Assembly (NCBI GenBank): GCA_964016885.1
Contig: OZ024744.1
Coordinates: forward strand, 24,350,798 to 24,414,797
Length of the DNA: 64,000 bases
Origin: Eledone cirrhosa
Lineage: Eukaryota; Mollusca; Cephalopoda; Octopoda; Eledonidae
Direction of reading: 5' to 3'
The notes below the pieces were generated by a model that was given only the letters and a program-made list of their open reading frames with translations, ran no database searches and was not told the origin of the DNA. Positions 40,601-55,142 of the stretch are shown one piece after another; positions within the stretch are counted from its first letter, which is position 1, and the number at the start of each line of letters is the position of its first letter. The translations under genes and the position numbers were made by a program.

Positions 40601-42525
40601 TAAGAACTGACTCGTTTTAACAACTGATGAACATTAAGATAAAACTCGTTTTAACAACAGTTGAATCTTAAGAACTGACTCGTTTTAACAACAGTTGAAT
40701 CTTAAGGACTGACTCGTTTTAACAACAGATGAATCTTAAGATAAAACTGGTTTTAACAACAGTTGAATCTTAAGAACTGACTCGTTTTAACAACAGTTGA
40801 ATCTGAAGAACTGACTCGTTTTAACAACAATTGTATCTGAAGATAAAATTCGTTTAACAACAGTTGAATCTTAAGAACTGGCTCGTTTTAACAACACTTG
40901 TATCTTATGATGCAACTCGTTTTAACAACAGTTGAATCTTAAGAACTGACTCGTTTTAACAGCAATTGAATCTTTAGACAAAACTCGTTTTAACAACAGT
41001 TGAATCTTAAGAACTGACTCGTTTTAACAGCAGTTCAACCTTAAGAACTGACTGGTTTTAAAACAGTTGAATCTTAAGATAACACTCGTTTTAACAACAG
41101 TTGAATCTTAAAATAAAACTCGTTTTAACAACAGATGATTCTCAAGAACTGACTCGTTTTAACAACAGTTGAATCTTAAAATAAAACTCGTTTTAACAAC
41201 AGTTGAATCGTAAGAACTGACTCGTTTTAACAACAGTTGAATCATAAGATAAAACTCGTTTTAACAACAGTTGAATCTTAAGAACTGACTCGTTTTAACA
41301 ACAGTACAACCTTAAGAACTGACTAGTTTTAACAACAGTTGAATCTTAAAATTAAACTCGTTTTAACAACATTTGAATCTTAAGAAGTGACTCGTTTTAA
41401 AAACAATTGAATCATAAGATAAACCTCGTTTTAACAACAGTTGAATCTTAAGAACTGACTCGTTTTAACAACAGTTGAATCCTAAGATAACATTCGTTTT
41501 AACAACAGTTGAATCTTAAAATAAAACTCGTTTTAACAACAGTTGAATCTTAAGAACTGACTCGTTTTAACAACAATTCAACCTTAAGAACTGACTCGTT
41601 TTAAAACAGTTGAATCTTAAGATAACACTCGTTTTAACAACAGTTGAATCTTCAGAACTGACTCGTTTTAAAAACAGTTGAATCGTAAGATAACACTCGT
41701 TTTAACAACAGTTGAATCTTAAGAACTGACTCGTTTTAACAACAGTTGAATCTTAAGAACTGACTCGTTTTAACAACAATTCAAACTTGAGAACTGACTC
41801 GTTTTAAAACAGTTGAATCTTAAGTTAACACTCGTTTTAACAACAGTTGAATCTTAAAACATAACTAGTCTTAACAACAGTAGAATCTTAAGAACTGACT
41901 CGTTTTAACAACAGTTGAATCTGAAGAAGTGACTCGTTTTAACAACAGTTGTATCTGAAGATAATACTCGTTTAACAACAGTTGAATCTTAAGAACTTAC
42001 TCGTTTTAACAACAATTGAATCTTAAGATAACATTCGTTTTAGCAACAGTTGACTCTTAAGAACTGACTAGTTTTAACGACAGTTGAATCTTAAGATAAA
42101 CCTCGTTTTAACAACGGTTGAATCTTAAGAACTGACTCGTTTTAACAACAGTTGAATCTTAAGATAAAACATCATTTTAACAACAGTTGAATCTTAAAAT
42201 AAAACTCGTTTTAACAACAGTTGATTCTTAAGAACTGCCTTGTGTTAACAACAGTTGAATCTTAAGAACTGATTCGTTTTAACAGCAGTTGAATCTTAAG
42301 AACTGACTCGTTCTAACAACAGTTGACCTTTAAGAACTGACTCGTTTTAACAACTGATGAATATTAAGAGAAAACTGGTTTTAACAACAGTTGAATTTTA
42401 AGAACTGACTCGTTTTAACAACAGTTGAATCTGAAGAACTGACTCGTTTTAAAAACAATTGTATCTGAAGATAAAACTCGTTTAACAACAGTTGAATCTT
42501 AAGAACTGGCTCGTTTTAGCAACAC

Positions 42526-42543
42526 TTGTATCTTATGATACAA
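42526..42543. repeat. Hairpin variant in 9.47-kb copy 1, first site
   Basis: A perfect 7-bp stem. It is paired with 52001 in copy 2 at an offset of 9,475 bp. Confidence 0.88.
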
Positions 42544-45500
42544 CTCGTTTTAACAACAGTTGAATATTAAGAAACTGACTCGTTTTAACAGCAATTGAAT
42601 CTTGAGATAAAACTCGTTTTAACAACAGTTAAATCTTAAGAACTGATTCGTTTTAACAACAATTGAATCTGAAGTTAACATTCATTTTAACAACAGTTGA
42701 ATCTTAAGACAAAACTCGTTTTAACAACAGTTGAATCTTAAGAACTGACTCGTTTTAACAACAGTTCAACCTTAAGAACTGAGTGGTTTTAAAACAGTTG
42801 AATCCTAAGATAACATTTGTTTTAACAACAGTTGAATCTTAAGAACTGACTCGTTATAACGACAGTTGAATCTTAAGATAAACCTCGTTTTAACAACAGT
42901 TGAATCTTAAGAACTGACTCATTTTAACAACAGTTGAATCTCAAGATAAAACATCATTTTAACAACAGTTGAATCTTAAAATAAAACTCGTTTTAACAAC
43001 AGTTGAATCTTAAGAACTGACTCGTTTTAACAACAGTTGAATCTTAAGAACTGACTCGTTTTAACAACAATTCAAACTTAAGAACTGACTCGTTTTAAAA
43101 CAGTTGAATCTTAAGATAACACTCGTTTTAACAACAGTAGAATCTTAAGAACTGACTCGTTTTAACAACAGTTGAATCTTAAGATAAAACTCGTTTTAAC
43201 AACAGTTGAATCTTAAGAACTGACTCGTTTTAACAACAGCTGAATCTTAAGATAAAACTCGTTTTAACAACAGTTGAATCTTAAGAACTGACTCGTTTTA
43301 ACAACAGTTCAACCTTAAGAACTGACTCGTTTTAACAACAGTTGGATCTTAAGAATTGACTCGTTTTAACAACAATTGAATCTTAAGACAAAACCCGTTT
43401 TAACAACAGTTGAATCTTAAGAACTGACTCGTTTTAACAACAGTTGAATCTTAAGATAAAATTCGTTTTAACAACAGTTGAATCTTAAGAACTAATTCGT
43501 TTTAACAACAGTTCAAACTTAAGAACAGACTCGTATTAACAACAGTTGAATCTTATTATAAAACTCATTTTAACAACAGTTCAACCTTAAGAACTGACTC
43601 GTTTTAACAACAGTTGAATCTTCAAATAAACCTCGTTTTAACAACAGTTGCATCTTAAGAACTGGCTCATTTAAACAACAGTTGAATCTTAAGATAAAAC
43701 ACGTTTTAACAACAGTTGAATCTTAAGAACTGACTCGTTTTAACAACAGTTGAATCTTCAAATAAAACTCGTTTTAACAACAGTTGAATCTTAAGAACTG
43801 ACTCGTTTTAACAACAGTTCAACCTTAAGAACTGACTCGATTTAACAACAGTTGAATCTTCAAATAAAACTCGTTTTAACAACAGTTGAATCTTAAGAAC
43901 TGACTCGTTTTAACAACAGTTCAACCTTAAGAACTGACTCGTTTTAACAACAGTTGGATCTTAAGAATTGACTCGTTTTAACAACAATTGAATCTTAAGA
44001 CAAAACCCGTTTTAACAACAGTTGAATCTTAAGAACTGACTCGTTTTAACAACAGTTGAATCGTAAGATAAAATTCGTTTTAACAACAGTTGAATCTTAA
44101 GAACTGATTCGATTTAACAACAGTTCAAACTTAAGAACAGACTCGTATTAACAACAGTTGAATCTTATTATAAAACTCATTTTAACAACAGTTCAACCTT
44201 AAGAACTGACTCGTTTTAACAGCAGTTGAATCTTCAAATAAACCTCGTTTTAACAACAGTTGCATCTTAAGAACTGGCTCGTTTAAACAACAGTTGAATC
44301 TTAAGATAAAACTCGTTTTAACAACAGTTGAATCTTAAGAACTGACTCGTTTTAACAACAGTTGAATCTTCAAATAAAACTCGTTTTAACAACAGTTGAA
44401 TCTTAAGAACTGACTCGTTTTAACAACAGTACAACCTTAAGAACTGACTAGTTTTAACAACAGTTGAATCTTAAAATTAAACTCGTTTTAACAACATTTG
44501 AATCTTAAGAAGTGACTCGTTTTAAAAACAATTGAATCATAAGATAAACCTCGTTTTAACAACAGTTGAATCTTAAGAACTGACTCGTTTTAACAACAGT
44601 TGAATCCTAAGATAACATTCGTTTTAACAACAGTTGAATCTTAAAATAAAACTCGTTTTAACAACAGTTTAATCTTAAGAACTGACTCGTTTTAACAACA
44701 ATTCAACCTTAAGAACTGACTCGTTTTAAAACAGTTGAATCTTAAGATAACACTCGTTTTAACAACAGTTGAATCTTCAGAACTGACTCGTTTTAAAAAC
44801 AGTTGAATCGTAAGATAACACTCGTTTTAACAACAGTTGAATCTTAAGAACTGACTCGTTTTAACAACAGTTGAATCTTAAGAACTGACTCGTTTTAACA
44901 ACAATTCAAACTTGAGAACTGACTCGTTTTAAAACAGTTGAATCTTAAGATAACACTCGTTTTAACAACAGTTGAATCTTAAAACATAACTAGTCTTAAC
45001 AACAGTAGAATCTTAAGAACTGACTCGTTTTAACAACAGTTGAATCTGAAGAAGTGACTCGTTTTAACAACAGTTGTATCTGAAGATAAAACTCGTTTAA
45101 CAACAGTTGAATCTTAAGAACTTACTCGTTTTAACAACAATTGAATCTTAAGATAACATTCGTTTTAGCAACAGTTGACTCTTAAGAACTGACTAGTTTT
45201 AACGACAGTTGAATCTTAAGATAAACCTCGTTTTAACAACGGTTGAATCTTAAGAACTGACTCGTTTTAACAACAGTTGAATCTTAAGATAAAACATCAT
45301 TTTAACAACAGTTGAATCTTAAAATAAAACTCGTTTTAACAACAGTTGATTCTTAAGAACTGCCTTGTGTTAACAACAGTTGAATCTTAAGAACTGATTC
45401 GTTTTAACAGCAGTTGAATCTTAAGAACTGACTCGTTTTAACAACAGTTGACCTTTAAGAACTGACTCGTTTTAACAACTGATGAATATTAAGAGAAAAC

Positions 45501-45650
45501 TGGTTTTAACAACAGTTGAATTTTAAGAACTGACTCGTTTTAACAACAGTTGAATCTGAAGAACTGACTCGTTTTAACAACAATTGTATCTGAAGATAAA
45601 ACTCGTTTAACAACAGTTGAATCTTAAGAACTGGCTCGTTTTAGCAACAC

Positions 45651-45668
45651 TTGTATCTTATGATACAA
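45651..45668. repeat. Hairpin variant in 9.47-kb copy 1, second site
   Basis: A perfect 7-bp stem, 3,125 bp after the first site because of the duplication inside the unit. It is paired with 55125 at an offset of 9,474 bp. Confidence 0.88.
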
Positions 45669-48600
45669 CTCGTTTTAACAACAGTTGAATATTAAGAACT
45701 GACTCGTTTTAACAGCAATTGAATCTTGAGATAAAACTCGTTTTAACAACAGTTAAATCTTAAGAACTGATTCGTTTTAACAACAATTGAATCTGAAGTT
45801 AACATTCATTTTAACAACAGTTGAATCTTAAGACAAAACTCGTTTTAACAACAGTTGAATCTTAAGAACTGACTCGTTTTATCAAGAGTTCAACCTTAAG
45901 AACTGACTCATTTTAACAACAGTTGAAACTTCAAATAAAACTCGTTTTAACAACAGTTGAATGTTAAGAACTGAATCGTTTTAACAACAGCTGAATCTTA
46001 AGATAAACTCGTTTTAACAAAAGTTGAATCTTAAGATAAATCTCGTTTTAACAACAGTTTAATCTTAAGAACTGAATCGTTTTAACAACAGTTGAATCTT
46101 AAGATAAAATTCGTTTTAACAATAGTTGAATCTTAAGAACTGATTCGTTTTAACAACAGTTGAATCTTAAGAACTGACTCATTTTAACAACAGTTGAATC
46201 TTAAGATAAAACATCATTTTAACAACAGTTGAATCTTAAAATAAAACTCGTTTTAACAACAGTTGAATCTTAAGAACTGACTCGTTTTAACAACAGTTGA
46301 ATCTTAAGAACTGACTCGTTTTAACAACAATTCAACCTTAAGAACTGACTCGTTTTAACAACAGTTGAATCTTAAGAACTGACTCGTTTTAACAACAGTT
46401 GAATCTTCAAATAAAACTCGTTTTAACAACAGTTGAATCTTAAGAACTGACTCGTTTTAACAGCAGTTGAATCTTAAGATAAAACTCGTTTTAACAACAG
46501 TTGAATCTTAAGAACTGACTCGTTTTAACAACAGCTGAATCTTAAGATAAAACTCGTTTTAACAACAGTTAAATCTTAAGAACTGACTCGTTTTAACAAC
46601 AGTTCAACTTTAAGAACTGACTCGTTTAACAACTGTTGAATCTTCAAATAAAACTCGTTTTAACAACAGTTGAATCTTAAGAATTGACTCGTTTTAACAA
46701 CAATTAAATCTTAAGACAAAACCCGTTTTAACAACAGTTGAATCTTAAGAACAGACTCGTATTAACAACAGTTGGATCTTATTATAAAACTCATTTTAAC
46801 AACAGTTCAACCTTAAGAACTGACTCGTTTTAACAACAGTTGAATCTTCAAATAAACCTCGTTTTAACAACAGTTGCATCTTAAGAACTGGCTCGTTTAA
46901 ACAACAGTTGAATCTTAAGATAAAACTCGTTTTAACAACAGTTGAATCTTAAGAACTGACTCGTTTTAACAACAGTTGAATCTTAAGAACTGACTCGTTT
47001 TAACAACAGTTGAATCTTAAGATAAAATTCGTTTTAACAACAGTTGAATCTTAAGAACTAATTCGTTTTAACAACAGTTCAAACTTAAGAACAGACTCGT
47101 ATTAACAACAGTTGAATCTTATTATAAAACTCATTTTAACAACAGTTCAACCTTAAGAACTGACTCGTTTTAACAACAGTTGAATCTTCAAATAAACCTC
47201 GTTTTAACAACAGTTGCATCTTAAGAACTGGCTCATTTAAACAACAGTTGAATCTTAAGATAAAATACGTTTTAACAACAGTTGAATCTTAAGAACTGAC
47301 TCGTTTTAACAACAGTTGAATCTTCAAATAAAACTCGTTTTAACAACAGTTGAATCTTAAGAACTGACTCGTTTTAACAACAGTTCAACCTTAAGAACTG
47401 ACTCGATTTAACAACAGTTGAATCTTCAAATAAAACTCGTTTTAACAACAGTTGAATCTTAAGAATTGACTCGTTTTAACAACAGTTGAATCTTAAGACA
47501 AAACCCGTTTTAACAACAGTTGAATCTTAAGAACTGACTCGTTTTAACAACAGTTGAATCTTAAGATAAAACTCGTTTTAACAACAGTTGAATCTTAAGA
47601 ACTGACTCGTTTTAACAACAGTTGAATCTTAAGATAAACTCGTTTTAACAACAGTTGAATCTTAAGAACTGACTCGTTTTAACAACAGCTGAATCTTAAG
47701 ATAAAACTCGTATTAACAACAGTTGAATCTTAAGAACTGACTCGTTTTATCAACAGTTCAACCTTAAGAACTGACTCGTTTTAACAACAGTTGAATCTTC
47801 AAATAAAACTCGTTTTAACAACAGTTGAATCTTAAGAACTGACTCGTTTTAACAACAGTTGAATCTTAAGATAAAACTCGTTTTAACAACAGCTGAATCT
47901 TAAGATTAAACTCATTTTAACAACAGTTGAATCTCAAGACAAAACCCGTTTTAACAACAGTTGAATCTTAAGAACTGACTCGTTTTAACAACAGTTGAAT
48001 CTTAAGAACTGACTCGTTTTAACAACAACTGAATCTTAAGATTAAACTCGTTTTAACAACAGTTGAATCTTAAGAACTGATTCGTTTTAACAACAGATGA
48101 ATCTTAAGATAAACCTCGTTTTAACAAAAGTTGAATCTTACGAACTGATTCGTTTTAACAACAGTTGAATCTTAAGAACTGTCTCGTTTTAACAACAGTT
48201 GAATCTTAAGAACTGACTCGTTTTAACAACAGTTGAATCTTAAGATAAAACTCGTTTTAACAACAGTTGAATCTTAAGAACTGACTCGTTTTAACAACAG
48301 TTGAATCTTAAGATAAAACTCGTTTTAACAACAGTTGAATCTTAAGAACTGACTCGTTTTAACAACAGTTGAATCTTAAGAACTGACTCGTTTTATAAAC
48401 AGTTCAACCTTAAGAACTGACTCGTTTTAACAACAGTTGAATCTTCAAATAAAACTCGTTTTAACAACAGTTGAATATTAAGAACTGACTCGTTTTAACA
48501 GCAGTTGAACCTTAATATAAAACTCATTTTAACAACAGTTGAATCTTAAGAACTGATTCGTTTTAACAACAGATGAATATTAAGATAAACCTCGTTTTAA

Positions 48601-51600
48601 CAACAGTTGCATCTTAAGAACTGGCTCGTTTAACAACAGTTGAATCTTATGATAAAACCCATTTTAACAACAGTTGAATCTTAAGAACTGACTCGTTTTA
48701 ACAACAGTTGAATCTTAAGATAAAACTCGTTTTAACAACAGTTGAATCTTAAGAACTGACTCGTTTTAACAACAGTTGAATCTTAAGAACTGACTCGTTT
48801 TATCAACAGTTCAACCTTAAGAACTGACTCGTTTTAACAACAGTTGAATCTTCAAATAAAACTCGTTTTAACAACAGTTGAATCTTAAGAACTGACTCGT
48901 TTTAACAACAGTTGAATCTTAAGATAAAACTCGTTTTAACAACAGCTGAATCTTAAGATTAAACTCATTTTAACAACAGTTGAATCTCAAGACAAAACCC
49001 GTTTTAACAACAGTTGAATCTTAAGAACTGACTCGTTTTAACAACAGTTGAATCTTAAGAACTGACTCGTTTTAACAACAACTGAATCTTAAGATTAAAC
49101 TCGTTTTAACAACAGTTGAATATTAAGAACTGACTCGTTTTAACAGCAATTGAATATTGAGATAAAACTCGTTTTAACAACAGTTAAATCTTAAGAACTG
49201 ATTCGTTTTAACAACAATTGAATCTGAAGTTAACATTCGTTTTAACAACAGTTGAATCTTAAGAACTGACTCGTTTTAACAACAGTTGAATCTTAAGACA
49301 AAACTCGTTTTAACAACAGTTGAGTCTTAAGAACTGACTCGTTTTAACAACAGTTCAACCTTAAGAAGTGATTAGTTTTAACAACAGTTGAATCTTAAAA
49401 TAAAACTCGTTTTAACAACATTTGAATCTTAAGAACGGACTCGTTTTAACAACAGTTGAATCTTAACATAAAACTGGTTTTAACAACAGTTGAATCTTAA
49501 GAAGTGACTCGTTTTAACAACAGTTGAATCATAAGATAACATTCGTTTTAACAACAGTTGAATCTTAAGAACTGACTCGTTATAACGACAGTTGAATCTT
49601 AAGATAAACCTCGTTTTAACAACAGTTGAATCTTAAGAACTGACTCATTTTAACAACAGTTGAATCTTAAGATAAAACATCATTTTAACAACAGTTGAAT
49701 CTTAAAATAAAACTCGTTTTACCAACAGTTGAATCTTAAGAACTGACTCGTTTTAACAACAGTTGAATCTTAAGAACTGACTCGTTTTAACAACAATTCA
49801 ACCTTAAGAATTAACTCGTTTTAAAACAGTTGAATCTTAAGATAACACTCGTTTTAACAACAGTTGAATCTTCAGAACTGACTCGTTTTAAAAACAGTTG
49901 AATCTTAACATAACACTCGTTTTAACAACAGTTGAATCTTAAGAGCTGACTCGCTTTAACAACAGTTCAACCTTAAGAACTGACACGTTTTAACAACAGT
50001 TGAATCTTAAAATATAACTAGTTTTAACAACAGTTGAATCTTAAGAACTGACTCGTTTTAACAACCGTTGACTCCTAAGAACTGACTCGTTTTAACAACT
50101 GATGAACATTAAGATAAAACTCGTTTTAACAACAGTTGAATCTTAAGAACTGACTCGTTTTAACAACAGTTGAATCTTAAGGACTGACTCGTTTTAACAA
50201 CAGATGAATCTTAAGATAAAACTGGTTTTAACAACAGTTGAATCTTAAGAACTGACTCGTTTTAACAACAGTTGAATCTGAAGAACTGACTCGTTTTAAC
50301 AACAATTGTATCTGAAGATAAAACTCGTTTAACAACAGTTGAATCTTAAGAACTGGCTCGTTTTAACAACACTTGTATCTTATGATGCAACTCGTTTTAA
50401 CAACAGTTGAATCTTAAGAACTGACTCGTTTTAACAGCAATTGAATCTTTAGACAAAACTCGTTTTAACAACAGTTGAATCTTAAGAACTGACTCGTTTT
50501 AACAGCAGTTCAACCTTAAGAACTGACTGGTTTTAAAACAGTTGAATCTTAAGATAACACTCGTTTTAACAACAGTTGAATCTTAAAATAAAACTCGTTT
50601 TAACAACAGATGATTCTCAAGAACTGACTCGTTTTAACAACAGTTGAATCTTAAAATAAAACTCGTTTTAACAACAGTTGAATCGTAAGAACTGACTCGT
50701 TTTAACAACAGTTGAATCATAAGATAAAACTCGTTTTAACAACAGTTGAATCTTAAGAACTGACTCGTTTTAACAACAGTACAACCTTAAGAACTGACTA
50801 GTTTTAACAACAGTTGAATCTTAAAATTAAACTCGTTTTAACAACATTTGAATCTTAAGAAGTGACTCGTTTTAAAAACAATTGAATCATAAGATAAACC
50901 TCGTTTTAACAACAGTTGAATCTTAAGAACTGACTCGTTTTAACAACAGTTGAATCCTAAGATAACATTCGTTTTAACAACAGTTGAATCTTAAAATAAA
51001 ACTCGTTTTAACAACAGTTGAATCTTAAGAACTGACTCGTTTTAACAACAATTCAACCTTAAGAACTGACTCGTTTTAAAACAGTTGAATCTTAAGATAA
51101 CACTCGTTTTAACAACAGTTGAATCTTCAGAACTGACTCGTTTTAAAAACAGTTGAATCGTAAGATAACACTCGTTTTAACAACAGTTGAATCTTAAGAA
51201 CTGACTCGTTTTAACAACAGTTGAATCTTAAGAACTGACTCGTTTTAACAACAATTCAAACTTGAGAACTGACTCGTTTTAAAACAGTTGAATCTTAAGT
51301 TAACACTCGTTTTAACAACAGTTGAATCTTAAAACATAACTAGTCTTAACAACAGTAGAATCTTAAGAACTGACTCGTTTTAACAACAGTTGAATCTGAA
51401 GAAGTGACTCGTTTTAACAACAGTTGTATCTGAAGATAAAACTCGTTTAACAACAGTTGAATCTTAAGAACTTACTCGTTTTAACAACAATTGAATCTTA
51501 AGATAACATTCGTTTTAGCAACAGTTGACTCTTAAGAACTGACTAGTTTTAACGACAGTTGAATCTTAAGATAAACCTCGTTTTAACAACGGTTGAATCT

Positions 51601-52000
51601 TAAGAACTGACTCGTTTTAACAACAGTTGAATCTTAAGATAAAACATCATTTTAACAACAGTTGAATCTTAAAATAAAACTCGTTTTAACAACAGTTGAT
51701 TCTTAAGAACTGCCTTGTGTTAACAACAGTTGAATCTTAAGAACTGATTCGTTTTAACAGCAGTTGAATCTTAAGAACTGACTCGTTCTAACAACAGTTG
51801 ACCTTTAAGAACTGACTCGTTTTAACAACTGATGAATATTAAGAGAAAACTGGTTTTAACAACAGTTGAATTTTAAGAACTGACTCGTTTTAACAACAGT
51901 TGAATCTGAAGAACTGACTCGTTTTAAAAACAATTGTATCTGAAGATAAAACTCGTTTAACAACAGTTGAATCTTAAGAACTGGCTCGTTTTAGCAACAC

Positions 52001-52018
52001 TTGTATCTTATGATACAA
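52001..52018. repeat. Hairpin variant in 9.47-kb copy 2, first site
   Basis: A perfect 7-bp stem, the counterpart of 42526 to 42543. Confidence 0.88.
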
Positions 52019-55000
52019 CTCGTTTTAACAACAGTTGAATATTAAGAACTGACTCGTTTTAACAGCAATTGAATCTTGAGATAAAACTCGTTTTAACAAC
52101 AGTTAAATCTTAAGAACTGATTCGTTTTAACAACAATTGAATCTGAAGTTAACATTCATTTTAACAACAGTTGAATCTTAAGACAAAACTCGTTTTAACA
52201 ACAGTTGAATCTTAAGAACTGACTCGTTTTAACAACAGTTCAACCTTAAGAACTGAGTGGTTTTAAAACAGTTGAATCCTAAGATAACATTTGTTTTAAC
52301 AACAGTTGAATCTTAAGAACTGACTCGTTATAACGACAGTTGAATCTTAAGATAAACCTCGTTTTAACAACAGTTGAATCTTAAGAACTGACTCATTTTA
52401 ACAACAGTTGAATCTCAAGATAAAACATCATTTTAACAACAGTTGAATCTTAAAATAAAACTCGTTTTAACAACAGTTGAATCTTAAGAACTGACTCGTT
52501 TTAACAACAGTTGAATCTTAAGAACTGACTCGTTTTAACAACAATTCAAACTTAAGAACTGACTCGTTTTAAAACAGTTGAATCTTAAGATAACACTCGT
52601 TTTAACAACAGTAGAATCTTAAGAACTGACTCGTTTTAACAACAGTTGAATCTTAAGATAAAACTCGTTTTAACAACAGTTGAATCTTAAGAACTGACTC
52701 GTTTTAACAACAGCTGAATCTTAAGATAAAACTCGTTTTAACAACAGTTGAATCTTAAGAACTGACTCGTTTTAACAACAGTTCAACCTTAAGAACTGAC
52801 TCGTTTTAACAACAGTTGGATCTTAAGAATTGACTCGTTTTAACAACAATTGAATCTTAAGACAAAACCCGTTTTAACAACAGTTGAATCTTAAGAACTG
52901 ACTCGTTTTAACAACAGTTGAATCTTAAGATAAAATTCGTTTTAACAACAGTTGAATCTTAAGAACTAATTCGTTTTAACAACAGTTCAAACTTAAGAAC
53001 AGACTCGTATTAACAACAGTTGAATCTTATTATAAAACTCATTTTAACAACAGTTCAACCTTAAGAACTGACTCGTTTTAACAACAGTTGAATCTTCAAA
53101 TAAACCTCGTTTTAACAACAGTTGCATCTTAAGAACTGGCTCATTTAAACAACAGTTGAATCTTAAGATAAAACACGTTTTAACAACAGTTGAATCTTAA
53201 GAACTGACTCGTTTTAACAACAGTTGAATCTTCAAATAAAACTCGTTTTAACAACAGTTGAATCTTAAGAACTGACTCGTTTTAACAACAGTTCAACCTT
53301 AAGAACTGACTCGATTTAACAACAGTTGAATCTTCAAATAAAACTCGTTTTAACAACAGTTGAATCTTAAGAACTGACTCGTTTTAACAACAGTTCAACC
53401 TTAAGAACTGACTCGTTTTAACAACAGTTGGATCTTAAGAATTGACTCGTTTTAACAACAATTGAATCTTAAGACAAAACCCGTTTTAACAACAGTTGAA
53501 TCTTAAGAACTGACTCGTTTTAACAACAGTTGAATCGTAAGATAAAATTCGTTTTAACAACAGTTGAATCTTAAGAACTGATTCGATTTAACAACAGTTC
53601 AAACTTAAGAACAGACTCGTATTAACAACAGTTGAATCTTATTATAAAACTCATTTTAACAACAGTTCAACCTTAAGAACTGACTCGTTTTAACAGCAGT
53701 TGAATCTTCAAATAAACCTCGTTTTAACAACAGTTGCATCTTAAGAACTGGCTCGTTTAAACAACAGTTGAATCTTAAGATAAAACTCGTTTTAACAACA
53801 GTTGAATCTTAAGAACTGACTCGTTTTAACAACAGTTGAATCTTCAAATAAAACTCGTTTTAACAACAGTTGAATCTTAAGAACTGACTCGTTTTAACAA
53901 CAGTACAACCTTAAGAACTGACTAGTTTTAACAACAGTTGAATCTTAAAATTAAACTCGTTTTAACAACATTTGAATCTTAAGAAGTGACTCGTTTTAAA
54001 AACAATTGAATCATAAGATAAACCTCGTTTTAACAACAGTTGAATCTTAAGAACTGACTCGTTTTAACAACAGTTGAATCCTAAGATAACATTCGTTTTA
54101 ACAACAGTTGAATCTTAAAATAAAACTCGTTTTAACAACAGTTTAATCTTAAGAACTGACTCGTTTTAACAACAATTCAACCTTAAGAACTGACTCGTTT
54201 TAAAACAGTTGAATCTTAAGATAACACTCGTTTTAACAACAGTTGAATCTTCAGAACTGACTCGTTTTAAAAACAGTTGAATCGTAAGATAACACTCGTT
54301 TTAACAACAGTTGAATCTTAAGAACTGACTCGTTTTAACAACAGTTGAATCTTAAGAACTGACTCGTTTTAACAACAATTCAAACTTGAGAACTGACTCG
54401 TTTTAAAACAGTTGAATCTTAAGATAACACTCGTTTTAACAACAGTTGAATCTTAAAACATAACTAGTCTTAACAACAGTAGAATCTTAAGAACTGACTC
54501 GTTTTAACAACAGTTGAATCTGAAGAAGTGACTCGTTTTAACAGCAGTTGTATCTGAAGATAAAACTCGTTTAACAACAGTTGAATCTTAAGAACTTACT
54601 CGTTTTAACAACAATTGAATCTTAAGATAACATTCGTTTTAGCAACAGTTGACTCTTAAGAACTGACTAGTTTTAACGACAGTTGAATCTTAAGATAAAC
54701 CTCGTTTTAACAACGGTTGAATCTTAAGAACTGACTCGTTTTAACAACAGTTGAATCTTAAGATAAAACATCATTTTAACAACAGTTGAATCTTAAAATA
54801 AAACTCGTTTTAACAACAGTTGATTCTTAAGAACTGCCTTGTGTTAACAACAGTTGAATCTTAAGAACTGATTCGTTTTAACAGCAGTTGAATCTTAAGA
54901 ACTGACTCGTTTTAACAACAGTTGACCTTTAAGAACTGACTCGTTTTAACAACTGATGAATATTAAGAGAAAACTGGTTTTAACAACAGTTGAATTTTAA

Positions 55001-55124
55001 GAACTGACTCGTTTTAACAACAGTTGAATCTGAAGAACTGACTCGTTTTAACAACAATTGTATCTGAAGATAAAACTCGTTTAACAACAGTTGAATCTTA
55101 AGAACTGGCTCGTTTTAGCAACAC

Positions 55125-55142
55125 TTGTATCTTATGATACAA
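55125..55142. repeat. Hairpin variant in 9.47-kb copy 2, second site
   Basis: A perfect 7-bp stem, the counterpart of 45651 to 45668. Confidence 0.88.

Larger units (their letters stand above)
38211..47685 (+). repeat. 9.47-kb higher-order unit, copy 1 (9,475 bp)
   Basis: This copy runs from CAGCTGAATCTTAAG at 38211 to the same landmark at 47686. Anchors 39961/49436 give 9,475 bp. Anchors 43137/52611 and 45881/55355 give 9,474 bp. The change is explained by one extra A in GAAACTG at 42571 to 42577. Private bases include T at 38237 (A in copy 2), T at 40849 (C at 50324) and T at 41965 (A at 51440). Inside the unit, a segment near 41,780 recurs near 44,900 (offset 3,125 bp). Confidence 0.9.
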